Of a stretch of DNA of 21,697 nucleotides, positions 9,385-18,398 are shown piece by piece; the first letter of the stretch is position 1, and every line of letters starts with the position of its first letter. The notes under the pieces were generated by a model. That model searched no databases, was not told where the DNA came from, and saw only the letters and a program-made list of their open reading frames with translations. Origin of the DNA: Bremia lactucae. Taxonomy: Eukaryota; Oomycota; Peronosporomycetes; Peronosporales; Peronosporaceae. The translations under genes were made by a program, and so were the position numbers. Location of the stretch: contig NC_090610.1 of the NCBI RefSeq assembly GCF_004359215.1, positions 7,899,100 through 7,920,796 on the forward strand, written 5' to 3'.

Positions 9385-10089
9385 ACTACTTTTTCTTGAT
9401 GCGCATTGCAGAGGCAATGCGTACACGATATAATTGCCACGTAGGATGCGAACGTAATCTACGTTTTACGTTGGTCGGCTCCGCCCGTACCATCAGGACG
9501 CGGTTCTTCCGAGGACGGATCTGACCACCTTTTTCAAGAATCCGTAAAAGATTCTTGTGGTCTCATGCAGAATCAGGAGATTCCCATGTCGGGTCCGAAA
9601 ATCCTCGAAATCGCGATGAGCTGACGACAGCTCATCACGAAGAGCGTGATAATTCCATTCGTACTCCAACATGGAGTACGAATGCACTCTTCGAACGGTC
9701 TTTTCAACCGTTCGATATGATGAACCGGCACCGTCTGTTTTAACGAGCGAAGCTTACCGCGCTCGTGTTCAAATCTCTCCTCCAACTCATAGAGGAAGTG
9801 ATCGATTTTGTCGATCCTCGACATTAGATCCGACATACGATTCGGATCTAATTATCCCTCCTCCACCACAACCATTGGTGGATTCCCACGGTGGTCAACG
9901 TTTCCTTGTGGAAAGTATTCAAAACCACCGTGATGTGAAGGGGAGCGAACGACTTATCTTGTTCGCTGGCGCGGTAATCCGCTTTCACATGACAGCTGGG
10001 AGCCTCGTTCCCAGCTGATTATTGAAGTTGACGGCCTCGTCCTTCAGTATGACGAGACCCATCGGAAAATGCGCCCCTGGCGCTTGTAA
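9385..10089 (+). pseudogene. Family I integrase tail and chromodomain (plus-strand copy)
   Basis: 3' end of a plus-strand pol. It begins inside the integrase tail: GNAYTI-stop-LPRRMRT (about 9414) and STFYVGRLRPYHQ (about 9462-9500), with two in-frame stops. After a degenerate linker comes PPPPQPLVDSHGGQRF (about 9851-9900) and a chromodomain: FLVESIQNHRDVKG in one frame, then after a frameshift near 9940 ERTTYLVRWRGNPLSHDSWE (from 9943), PRSQLIIEVDGLVLQYDETH, ending RPWRL with TAA at 10087-10089. The aromatic residues of the chromodomain (Tyr, Trp-x-Gly, Trp-Glu-Pro) are visible. It stops inside ORF-X on the other strand. Everything upstream of the integrase tail is missing; the junction with minus-strand gag is at about 9383. 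Confidence 0.85.
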
Positions 10090-10989
10090 ATCGATTGCAA
10101 AATGTCAATCGCATCGCGCATCTCGATAGAGATGCGAGCCCTCCCCCAGGGCGAAGAAAGGGAATAGACATCCTCTTTTACTTGCTTCGTGTTGTCAATA
10201 CAACACGGACAGGGATCACCCCACGTGAGGCATGGAAGCCCAGCCTCACGTGACAACCGATGCACTTTATATCTTGCACCGGTTGGAGTTTGTCTTTTAA
10301 ACTTAACACGAGTCGCGTTAAGTCTTTGAGCCAGAATTCGCGTCCACTGTCTTTGACATTGCGAATGAACGCGCTCCAGGCTTGCATGAGCGATACTTTA
10401 TCTCGCTTATTGTTGCCACTATACCATCGATGCTTTAAAAAAGCATCCAGATAAAAATCTTCATCAGTGCGAAAAACTTACGCGCTGGGATCAAGGCCAT
10501 GTAGCTTTGTCGCAATAAACAAGGGATATTTATCGTGAGGAGTAGTCTCACCAGACAAGCTATTAATTCGCTGCTCGGGCAAAAGCCAGGGCTTCTTCTC
10601 AGGGGCAAGTCGAGACGTGTTAGTGTCTACGATCCTTTGAATGGTACCCACTGAAGCAGGGGTACCACAGGAACTTTTATTACGATGGCTTACGCCATCG
10701 TCATCACCACGCACGAAATATGTGCGGGTGACGGCACGGGAGACGGTACTGGCGACAAGGAATCATCCTCATCGTTGGAACCGAACATGCTGTAGCGAAT
10801 GCTACCAGCACGTCTACTTGAATGAACCCCCTCATTCGAAGGCTCATTGTCAGCCGCCTGACGATGATCAGGCAACTGTTCTGTTCTCCCCGAGTCGGCC
10901 ATCTCGTCCGACTCGCATTCGTAGTCGACCTCCAAAGAGGCAGCCGAAGGCGCCGCACTATTCGCATACCGCATAGACTTGTTAACCAT
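10044..10989 (-). pseudogene. ORF-X, antisense gene of family I (plus-strand copy)
   Basis: Runs opposite to the pol at 9385-10089, starting at the ATG at 10989, 117 bases inside the LTR. N-terminal part: SAAPSAASLEVDYECESDEM, then SNEGV, acidic and low in complexity; it lacks about 44 codons present in the 20639 copy. Next, after a frame change near 10700: DDDGVSHR, SSCGTPASVG, KKPWLLPEQRINSLSGETTP (10714-10478). C-terminal domain: MQAWSAFIRNVKDSGREFW (from 10387), then, after another frameshift, HRLSREAGLPCLTWGDPCPC (10265-10206), DVYSLSSPWGRARISIEMRD and LQSIYKRQGRIF. The Cys cluster suggests metal binding, which is inference. No family recognised. It overlaps the end of pol by 46 bases. 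Its nucleotide differences from the 20639 copy in the C-terminal domain fall half at silent sites. Confidence 0.75.
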
Positions 10990-11093
10990 GCGATAGAGTT
11001 AAAAATGATGGTTCTGACCAATCAACATCTTATTTAATTAAGTGGTCTTATAGTGACCACTCTTCCCAATGACAGTCAGAGTGATTGTCGTAT

Positions 11094-11106
11094 AAGTGAG
11101 GGGTGA
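11094..11106 (+). promoter_or_regulatory. Polypurine tract of plus-strand family I copy
   Basis: AAGTGAGGGGTGA directly abuts the LTR start at 11107. It differs at one base from AAGGGAGGGGTGA on the minus strand at 20532-20520. It sets the sense strand of this copy as plus, in agreement with the chromodomain at 9385-10089 and opposite to ORF-X. Confidence 0.75.
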
Positions 11107-11189
11107 TGTAACGGGGTGTATCGTTAAATGAAATTAACACTTAAAGGCTGTTAATTAATATATCATCTAAAAGGTAGATAATTTGGAGA

Positions 11190-11211
11190 ATATTTCTTTA
11201 CATCGTAATAT
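11190..11211. promoter_or_regulatory. LTR dyad ATATTTC-N8-GTAATAT
   Basis: Same spaced dyad as in the other family I LTRs, with one mismatch in the left half-site. It starts 83 bases from the pol-sense LTR start. Confidence 0.5.
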
Positions 11212-11441
11212 TCTAAAGCTTATCCATTGATATATATGGACTATTATATCTACTTTATCCGCGGTCCAGTCAGCGCTTGACGCGCGGAAAGAGAAATGTA
11301 GATAAATCTTTATTACATGTTTTGTATTAGTTCATAATTAAGTTACTTTTAAGTAGATAGACAAGAAGAAATTAATTATATTAATACAGTTTTCTAATTA
11401 ACCCTCTTTAAAGTAAGTGTTTTGAAGAGAGTCTTCCTCTG

Positions 11442-11525
11442 CACGTACTACTGTACGTGAAGTGACGTGAGGCACCACTCGCACTGAGGCAGTGCGAAGT
11501 GGACTTGTACTAAAGCAGTACAAGT
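11442..11525 (+). other. Run of three hairpins at the LTR end
   Basis: Hairpin 1 at 11442-11459 (CACGTAC/GTACGTG, 4-base loop). Hairpin 2 at 11475-11502 (12-bp stem CCACTCGCACTG, one bulged A, 3-base loop). Hairpin 3 at 11503-11525 (ACTTGTACT/AGTACAAGT, 5-base loop). The LTR ends 18 bases later. The same order is found in the LTR at 20065-20519 with base changes that keep pairing. Confidence 0.7.
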
Positions 11526-11543
11526 TATTAGTGCCCGGTTACA

Positions 11544-11959
11544 CAAAGAGCCATGATATTACAATCTGTCAAGAGCAATGACAGGCAAATGAAGACGTCG
11601 AGGTTGAAAAAGAAACCGCTCACAGTCCAATATCGGCAGTATGTCTAGGTTGTGAGCTTGCTGCTTTAATGGGGCTGCTAGCACCCGCTTCGAAACGCGT
11701 CTATGAGAACGCTTTAGCCGACTCTCCAATAGCACCGCAGGTAGTATTGAAAGTCACATCGCACGCGTTCCAACAGACTATTGGCACGGCACAACACAAT
11801 GCGCAAAGGCTGGTGGTCGCGCATCGATTTTATCCAATTTCAGTGTCACTTCAAATAAAATCTGAGCGGATTATACTGCGTGTCACGTGACTTCAGAAGG
11901 AGTAAATCCGACCGAAAAGAGAGTGAAATAAAAAAAAATCATTTAATGCAGCTGTTCAT
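11544..11959. other. No recognised feature
   Basis: About 400 bases between two LTRs. A 73-codon ORF at 11669-11890 shows no motif I know. Nothing else seen. Confidence 0.5.
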
Positions 11960-12334
11960 GTATAATGTATCTTACGTAAACCAATATTATCGCCACCCTA
12001 TCGACCAATCATATTAGCTTACACCGACTAGAAAATTAGAAGTGTTTTGTCTGTTGCTATGGTCAAAACGTCTGTGGCAATAGTCGCACCCTTAATATTA
12101 ATAACATTAAAGTCAGTACATAAAAGATCGTTACGTAGGAACTTAGATACATTTACACAGTTTTTACTTTTTCTGTATTAAGCCTTGTTAGTATCGACCT
12201 TTAGCATCTGTCACTTATAAGCTATTTAAAACGTTCCTGTCGTGTACTTGAAGCATCCGGAGGTACCTCACCTTCACTATTATCAGTGCAGGGGGTTAAT
12301 ATGAATCAGTTCTAGCGAAAGGTGCCCCGTCACA
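11960..12334 (+). repeat. Family I-like LTR fragment
   Basis: The right end GAAAGGTGCCCCGTCACA matches the family I LTR terminus, read with pol on the plus strand. Inside, TCAGTACATAAAAGATCGTTACGTAGGAAC (near 12113-12143; two overlapping motifs) matches, in reverse, the block around 2310-2350 of the LTR at 2116-2644. Left of about 12100 the similarity is lost, so the left end is a guess. No gag follows it. Confidence 0.5.
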
Positions 12335-12819
12335 AGTAGAATATTCAGCAAGGAATGTCGTCGATTTATTGGAAATAGGAAAGATGAACAATCTGTGCAA
12401 TCCTTCTTCATTGTGATGTATAGCACGAACGGTACAACAAAGCATTATCTCGTTTTGCTTCAAAATGAGAATATGAGTATCCAATTAGCTTGACTTGTGG
12501 CCACCCTCCCCTACACGCCTAAGCGCTATGTGGCCGACTATGTAACACTTGAAAGCACGATCGAATTTACGATACCCGACAAATTTATATGAAAATTCAT
12601 AGCGTGTTAGGGGAAATGCATAAAATCTCGGTCGCTGAAGGAATGTGTCACCTGTTTTCTCATGGTGGCACGGAGAGCAGTGCATTGAAGCCTAATCAAT
12701 TTTGAAACTCGAAATGCTGTAGTCTCCCTCATGTAGGATATTCCATCGGTCACAGTAGTAAAATCGACACATGTTAGAAGACAAAAGCCGTCAGTGGAGA
12801 AACGTTTACCTGGGAGGTC
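12335..12819. other. No recognised feature
   Basis: Sequence between two LTR fragments that face each other. Short ORFs on the minus strand (12296-12484 and 12485-12685) show no motif I recognise. Confidence 0.5.
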
Positions 12820-12990
12820 TCTAACGGGGCACCTTTCGCTTTGTACTGCCTCAGTACAAGCTAAGCTACTCTGTTGATAGTGTAGCCGTAACGGTCTACT
12901 GTCTTATGTTATACGGCCGTTAATTACACTTGATAAGGAGGTATCATTTCGTGTCAAGTTAATCGAACTATCACTTAGGGGAGGTTCACA
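12820..12990 (-). repeat. Family I-like LTR terminal fragment
   Basis: Starts TCTAACGGGGCACCTTTCGC, like the terminus of the LTRs at 2116 and 18399, followed by the hairpin TTGTACTG-CCT-CAGTACAA that corresponds to hairpin 3 of the LTR at 11107-11543. Similarity is lost after about 12870, so the end given is approximate. Confidence 0.45.
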
Positions 12991-13352
12991 TAGTGACCCA
13001 GATTCTGAAAATGAATGGGAAAATCCGTAGCCCCTTAGAAACTCACGTAGGCTGTCTAACATAACAAATCTAAGTCATTTTTTGCATATATTTTTACTAA
13101 ATAGACTTCCAGTGAAAAAAAAAACGGATGAAAGTAGTCCGCATAAAGTAAAAGTCGTCATTGATTTTTTTTTCTGTTTATCTTCATCTAAAAGCACTAA
13201 AAATATCTATCTTTTTTTTTCTTGGGGCATCTCGTTGGCAACGAGATACTTTACCACTAAATCAACGTCGCCGGCAAGATCAACAAGTCACCTTATATGC
13301 AATGCTCTTGCTAGAGATGCGGGTCGTGGGAAGGATTTCAAGTGCTACCAAT
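12991..13352. other. A/T-run-rich spacer, no gene recognised
   Basis: Contains several A and T runs (about 13115-13125, 13165-13175 and 13212-13221). A 91-codon ORF at 13082-13357 is low in complexity at its start and has no recognised motif. Confidence 0.45.
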
Positions 13353-13660
13353 TGTAGGGGGCACTTCGTAATGCGGCCACGCTCTACTTAGACAGCCACC
13401 CATCCTTGTATATGTGATTCACACAGGTATATTTACATTTGAGAAATCTCAGCTCGCAGATGACGTCAGAAGATGACGTCCGACGTCATCTGCGAGCTGA
13501 GATATTTAGAATAAATACGCTCGCCATGTGGAGATGCACATCTACAAATATGACATATAATCATTGTGTAAACACGTTATTGTAATTGATTTTACTAAAA
13601 AATGGTTCTTAAGCTTACTTTAAAGCACACGGTGCTTACGAGAAGACGGGTAACCGCTTC
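13353..13660 (+). repeat. Family II LTR
   Basis: Probable 5' LTR of the family II element. It begins TGTAGGGGGCACTTCG, a common start for LTRs of this kind, and holds a long hairpin (13446-13503). It aligns with 60-540 of the window. The 3' boundary is uncertain because both copies continue into shared leader or gag sequence and no primer-binding site beginning TGG is evident near 13640. No matching 3' LTR was found after the RNase H end at 17606. Confidence 0.6.
13446..13503. other. 22-bp inverted repeat in family II LTR
   Basis: Arms 13446-13467 and 13482-13503 are perfectly complementary (core TCTCAGCTCGCAGATGACGT). The 14-base loop holds another copy of GATGACGTC. The copy at 115-135 has a shorter hairpin with the same GATGACG core. 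Confidence 0.85.
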
Positions 13661-13679
13661 CGCCACGTAGTTCGTTGGG

Positions 13680-15000
13680 TAAGGCCTCCTTAGGCGCCCG
13701 CCAACTACCTCGCTGCCGTGAAAGAATACAGTCAGGCCGCCCTCCTCACAGTGCCCGAAGGTGTGAGCGTTCTAGTGCGTGGTCATTTCAGAAACGCCCG
13801 CCTACAATTTGGAGCGCTAAACTCATTCTCACGACTCGTCTCTCTACGCGTATCAGTGAGGATGAACCTCAATAGCGATCGGCTCATTTTCTCACGTTTC
13901 ATCGAAAGGTGGCTGAGAATTTGGTGCAGGGACTTGGCGAGCAAGCCCTGACCAGGCTCTTAAGGTAGTCCTCCTGGGCAACATGATGCTCAGTTGGAGC
14001 AGTTTGAGGCGTTTGTGCTCGGACAGTGTATGGCCGCGTCCGAGTTAATCACTTAGACTAAGAATAAGCTTAGACGTGAGGTGGCTCGGACCGAGGCACT
14101 CAACTGGACTGTTGAGACGCTGGGTCTTACCCGCAATTAGCGCCTTTGAGAGCCATTACAAGCCGTTAGAGGCGTAGTAGTGGTGTAGTTGATGCAGATC
14201 GTTGTCGCGTGGGTGATCACGATAATTGCACGCTCAAACACGTCGTTGTCGTGCTTGGCAAACATAAAGGGCATTTCTTGCCTTATCAGCTGAGGCCTTT
14301 TCAAATAGACCCGCTGAAGTTTGACAAAACTGCTGCCCACACAAATGTTCACTGGCTGTTGACCGTGGAGCAATGTAGTTTGGCGCAGCTCATCGAGACA
14401 ACACTCGGATGGTATCAAGAGCCATGTCCATTTGCGAGGAAAGGCCTCAGAGTGAGCTTACTCGGCAATTATGGTGGACGGTTAGGCGTTCCCTTCATGA
14501 GCGATCTTTTAGACAAACATTCGCGCCATGTATCAGCCACCGAGCAGCGAAGTGTTGCTTCAGGCGCGCTTCTTTGGAGCACGACAGGCGAAGCGATCTC
14601 TAGAAGAATATGCATAGGGTATGCGCTCGCTTTCAATATTCATTACTATCGGTCTGATTCCGGAACGCATCAAGGTGACCACGTTCTTGATAGGACTGTG
14701 GCATGGCCCATCGCGACAGCCCTTCTTTGTACGGTGCCGTTGACGATAAATATCTATCGAAACTGCCTGTGTTAAATAGCAATCCTTCAACTGTAGCTGG
14801 TAAACGCATACGTTGTCTGCTACAAGCGGGGCAAGCGTGCCATGATATAGTAGCTGCTGGTTCAAAGACGCCCAGCAAGAAGGCTCTCTATCAGGAGGTC
14901 GATGACAATAACCAGCAGCGCGACGCATGAGTTCTGCATTGAACGCTGACGGTTCAGGAAACGCAGAAGTGCAGTAGCGGCGGGATCCTCTACTGATTTG
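13680..15000 (+). pseudogene. Family II gag remnant
   Basis: Structural protein of a second Ty3/gypsy element. N-terminal part across frames: VPEGVSVLVRGHFRNARLQF (about 13752), FIERWLRIW (about 13898), AQLEQFEAFVLGQCMAASE (about 13991-14046), KLRREVARTEALNWTVETLG (about 14067-14127). The last two look like a helical, charged region. Capsid-like core: LRPFQIDPLKFDKTA (about 14290), HWLLTVEQCSLAQLIE, then RMVSRAMS in another frame (14406), and FNIHYYRSDSGTHQGDHVL near 14632. The 188-codon ORF at 14209-14775 covers part of this but changes away from the gag frame after about 14400. No zinc knuckle was found before the protease. Frameshifts are frequent, so it is a pseudogene. Confidence 0.75.
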
Positions 15001-15099
15001 GACTCTCAAGCAAAACCTTATCTGATAGTTATCAAACAAATGAGTAGCATATTCCCTGAGATCCCAAAATTTCGAACCAGTACCCTGCTGGTCTATAGC

Positions 15100-15430
15100 G
15101 CTTATGTACGAGGCTATGACCATGTGATGACCCTTCTCGTGGATTCGGGTGCATCACGAGATTTTGTGAAACTCGCGGCTTATAAACGGAGACCGGCGAT
15201 ATATGAGTTGCTTTGACCGGCTGGCAAGCGAGAAGAGGCGACCGATTGTTTAGCGAGAGTCGCGCTCGTAAAAACTAAGAGAGCTCAAATAGAAGTTGCC
15301 TTCACCTTTAATGATTTTTCCTAGATGGAGAAATTCCGAGTGCTAGTTATGGAGAGTCCGTATGAGCTCGCCCTAGCATTCCATGGTAAGTAAGAAACCA
15401 ATCATTAGTTGACTGGAGTACACGCATAGT
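15100..15430 (+). pseudogene. Family II retropepsin-like protease
   Basis: Aspartic protease of the polyprotein. The active-site block GYDHVMTLLVDSGASRDFVK is intact in one frame, with DSGA at 15142-15153, followed by LAAYKRRPAIYELL and a stop at 15214-15216. Further on, in the next readable frame, come AQIEVAFTFNDFS, a stop, MEKFRVLVMESPYELALAF (about 15324-15381), where related proteases have the LGMPWL end. So the catalytic loop is kept but the chain is broken at least twice. Confidence 0.75.
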
Positions 15431-16239
15431 TGCTAGCTTTACGCAGGTAACTGAAAAGAATGTGCGTGAGGCCTATACAACTGATGTCGTTTCTAACAAA
15501 GTTCGTTGACGGGATGTCAAACGTCACCCGGTTGTACTTAGAGCCAGGAGGCTGGTATTGTTGAAAATATTCTGACAGGAAGCCTTGTGACACAAAGTCC
15601 TACCCAGTTCGGAGAGACTGGTGTAGTGATTTGGATGATGGCAAGTTTTCATGCGTCCGATCGTGCTGGACAGAGTTGAAAGCCGGTGACAGTTGATTGC
15701 GAGCTGAACAGGAAGCCAAGCGTCCCAAAACCGGCATAGAGCCTTTAGCTCGGTGCAGTTGGAACTGGTACATTAGCCAAGAGAGCAACGGGAACAACAT
15801 CTAGGTCAAAGGTTGTGGTGACTCGGAGGACGAGTCGATGAGGATTATCAAAGGCACGTCAAAACGAGTGACCTTGGATCTGTTCCGGCCAAAGAGGACG
15901 GGCCTTTAAACGAGGTGTTCGAGGCCGATGTAGACGAAATGACGAAAGCATCATCAGTTAAAGTGCTCCAGCACGTCTTGGGATCTGCCAAAAAGACAAT
16001 AAATTTCTCGACGATGTCGTGGATCTGTTCTTGTCCGAACTTTGAATGAAAAGATTCACGAGGTAGTGGCAGTAGTTCCAGAAAAGAACTTTATGGACTG
16101 TTGCTCGACGTCCTAACGAACGAGAGTGTCTTGGAAGGTGACAAGAAGAAACGCTTCGCTGCTTAAGGCTGAGATGACTTGATTGACAGCTTTCATTATG
16201 AAATTCTGTGAAAACACCGAAGATAATTTCACAGATGTA
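15431..16239 (+). pseudogene. Family II protease-to-RT linker
   Basis: Plus-strand linker between protease and RT, judged from its position only. Readable bits such as SEDESMRIIKGTSKRVTLDL (about 15814-15880) are charged and not diagnostic. No domain seen. Confidence 0.4.
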
Positions 16240-16980
16240 TTTCCAAATCAAGCGTCGAGCCGCCTGCATCAAGCACGAGATTTGTTTGGAACCTGGCACA
16301 AGTTTTGTGTGTCCAGGCAATGGCATTTGCCGAAGTTAGAAGTCGATTACTATCGATGAGCTCTTTGACAAGCGAGCCAAGGCGGGATATTTACGTGAGA
16401 GCAAGTTGCCTCACTGCAGCCCGACCTTCTGTGTGCGTATGCTGACAGGTGGATGGCGAGTGGTTTACGCTTACAATACGCTGACCACGCCCATCATACC
16501 GGCGCAAACGCCAATCTCGCGAAATGATGGCCGAAGGAAAGTTAATGATTCCTTCAATCCAATGCAAAAAGATAACTGACTTTTCTGTGGAGCTCAACCA
16601 GACATACTTTTGCGTTTAATTTGAAGGATGTCTCTTATCAGGTAGCCTGATGAAGCCAAAACGGCATTTAGCACCCAAAGCGGATGCTACGGAGTGGCTT
16701 GTGATGCCACAAGGGTTGAAAATCGCACCGACGACATTTATTAGAGTGGTGGCTTACGTGATGCGTCAGCACCGTGCCTACGCGCCCCATTACTTTGGAC
16801 GATGTACTCGTGCATAGTAGGGCCGAAGAAGGGATGAGCGAAAACGAGTCGCACAAGCGTAATTCTGTGTTAGAGACTCTGGGTGACGACGCCCGATTGT
16901 ACGTCACCCTGCAAAAGTGAGTCGTAGCGGTCCCCGAGATACCTGTGCTGGGTTGCATCGTAGGTACACTTTGTTAACGA
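16240..16980 (+). pseudogene. Family II reverse transcriptase
   Basis: RT of the family II element. Blocks in order: KHEICLEPGTSFVC (about 16275), FDKRAKAGYLRESKLPHCSP (about 16365), TFCVRMLTGGWRVVYAYN (16424-16477), IPAQTPISRNDG, then EWLVMPQGLKIAPTTFIRVV (16692-16751) and the catalytic block LDDVLVHSR (16795-16821) in another frame. The two catalytic Asp codons at 16798-16803 are intact, unlike the family I copy at 6562-6594. A one-base frame change lies just before them. Stops are numerous, for example after IPSIQ and after the DD block. Confidence 0.85.
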
Positions 16981-16999
16981 GCAGACTCCGAAAAGGAAA

Positions 17000-17606
17000 A
17001 GTCTGTAAACGAATGGCCAAACCCACGTCGCGTGTAGGATCTGCCCCAATTCCTAGGGCTCGATAATAACTTGCATAAGTACAGCAAGAATTATGCAGAG
17101 CGGACTATACTCTTGTCTGAAATCGCTTAAAAGGATGCAGAAGGGGTTTGATCAAAAGATCAAGTAGATGCGTTCATATCAGTGAAGCAATTGCATGTAG
17201 AGGAACCCGCGTTGACACGGATAAGCCCTATAGCGTCGTCTGCGATGCAATTTTGTGATCGGCAGCGAGCTATTGCAGAAGGATGATGACGGCGTTGACC
17301 GTGTCATTCCTGGCTTGTAAAAGCCGCGGAACTGAATTACCCTGTGCATGACAACGATTTACTTTCAATTAAGTATGCTCATGTTCACTTTCGAGCACAC
17401 TGTTGGGCACCAAACAATTTATGGTTTATAGTGATCACGCATCACTGTGGACCGCAATAAAAAATCATCGCACCTCTTGCATAAAATGGTAAGACGGCTT
17501 ACATTCATCTCTGAATTCAATTACTAAGTTAAATACAAGCCGGGTAAGTTGAATGGCTTTGCTGATGCATTATCGCGCAGACTAGACTTCGAGGCAAGAC
17601 GTTAGG
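17000..17606 (+). pseudogene. Family II RNase H
   Basis: Follows RT on the same strand. DKPYSVVCDAIL (about 17218-17253) is the start of RNase H; the expected Asp-Phe after CDAS is lost (CDAIL then stop). AAELNYPVHDNDLLSIKYAH (about 17322-17380) and VYSDHASLWTAIKNH (about 17428-17472) follow, and the domain ends VKYKPGKLNGFADALSRRLD (17525-17587). Frames change several times. A plausible integrase should follow but none was recognised beyond 17606. Confidence 0.85.
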
Positions 17607-17847
17607 AAAGTGTGTCGTGTGCTAATTGAAAACCTAAATAATCTAAATTATTAGCCCCTCCCCGCCGTATATAAAAGCACACTCCGTATTGTATGTGGAT
17701 AGTCTGAAGCGATATGTTGATCTACACGAGATCACATTCCCCATCCGTCTAAGAAGACCGATGGTGACGCTGACCGTGGGTCGAGCGTCGTTCAGGTGAG
17801 GATGCTGAGGAAGATGAATCGATTTCAGCCGACAAATTCCTCTCACC
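17607..17847. other. No recognised feature; integrase expected here
   Basis: Where the zinc-binding part of family II integrase should begin. I see LPAVYKSTLRIVCG (about 17662) and SLKRYVDLHEITFP (about 17703) but no HHCC motif and no integrase core. Confidence 0.4.
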
Positions 17848-18294
17848 TTGAAAGGGACAACAACGTTACGGTATGCGCTTTATTTGGCTTGCGATCATCA
17901 GCCCAGCCCAGACCTTAGTGTTCCACTGAAGTCTACACTTTTGAAAGGCTGCAAATTTTGCCGCTGCTTTATTAACACTATATCGAGGGAAAAAAAGATG
18001 GCAATTTGGCTCTTAAAAATAAAAAGATTATATTATACAAGTGAAACGGTCAGCACAGGAGGCCACACATATTGGCCCAAAATATCACGACGAAAACTTT
18101 GGTTGGAGGGTCAGTCACGCTATGAGCGCTATAAATATTTTTTGACAGCTCTTGCTAATCTTGGCGCGGTCGTTCGAAATGCGACTATATCTAGAACACC
18201 ATGCTTGCTTAATGTATGTGATATGCATCTTCCAGCGAAGAATGTCCAATGTTGGAGAGCAACTTCGATGGTGCTGCCACGATTTAAAGAGTAG
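17848..18294 (+). CDS. Unrecognised ORF, 148 codons
   Basis: Open frame from ATG at 17848 to a stop at 18292-18294. It encodes a basic, Cys- and Tyr-containing protein: KFCRCFIN near residue 36, KKMAIWLLKIKRLYYTSE near 50, RYERYKYFLTALANLGAVV near 92, and CDMHLPAKNVQCW near 124. No signal peptide or clear transmembrane segment is evident. The paired Cys and basic stretches recall pieces of DNA-transposon or integrase proteins, but I cannot place it. It lies between a truncated family II pol and a family I LTR, where no gene is expected. It could be a chance ORF. Confidence 0.25.
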   Translation: MKGTTTLRYALYLACDHQPSPDLSVPLKSTLLKGCKFCRCFINTISREKKMAIWLLKIKRLYYTSETVSTGGHTYWPKISRRKLWLEGQSRYERYKYFLTALANLGAVVRNATISRTPCLLNVCDMHLPAKNVQCWRATSMVLPRFKE

Positions 18295-18398
18295 TGCTGC
18301 ATTTTCGTATTCAACGGTGGTCTAAAAGCCAGCAATTTTCTCTGTGCCTTGCACGGCTCTTTTTAAAGCGTTCGAGATATTACATAACTTACATAGGC

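Larger units (their letters stand above)
11107..11543 (+). repeat. Family I LTR, 3' LTR of plus-strand copy
   Basis: A 437-bp LTR with inverted ends TGTAACGGGG and CCCGGTTACA (one base off the family end). It aligns in reverse with the LTR at 20065-20519 along its full length (shared AACTGTATTAA, AAACATGTAA, TATCTACCTTTTAGAT, CCTTTAAGTGTTAATTTCAT). It belongs to that LTR subgroup, which differs in the middle from 740-1208 and 2116-2644, so the gag remnant at 1209-2115 is probably not the other end of this element. No 5' partner is present. The five bases after it (CAAAG) cannot be matched to a duplication. Confidence 0.85.

Noticed and set aside
740..11543. 740-2115 and 9385-11543 as the two halves of a single element split by an insertion
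   Set aside because: Their LTRs belong to different subgroups (740-1208 like 2116-2644; 11107-11543 like 20065-20519), and protease to integrase core is missing.
11960..12990. The facing LTR fragments at 11960-12334 and 12820-12990 as one small element
   Set aside because: They point toward each other rather than in the same direction, and nothing coding lies between them.
13082..13357. 91-codon ORF as a gene
   Set aside because: Composed around A and T runs with no recognisable motif and running into the LTR start at 13353.
14560..15123. 187-codon ORF on the minus strand, one of the longest in the window
   Set aside because: It lies antisense to the family II gag and the approach to protease; its translation shows no family motif, while the plus strand does in several frames.
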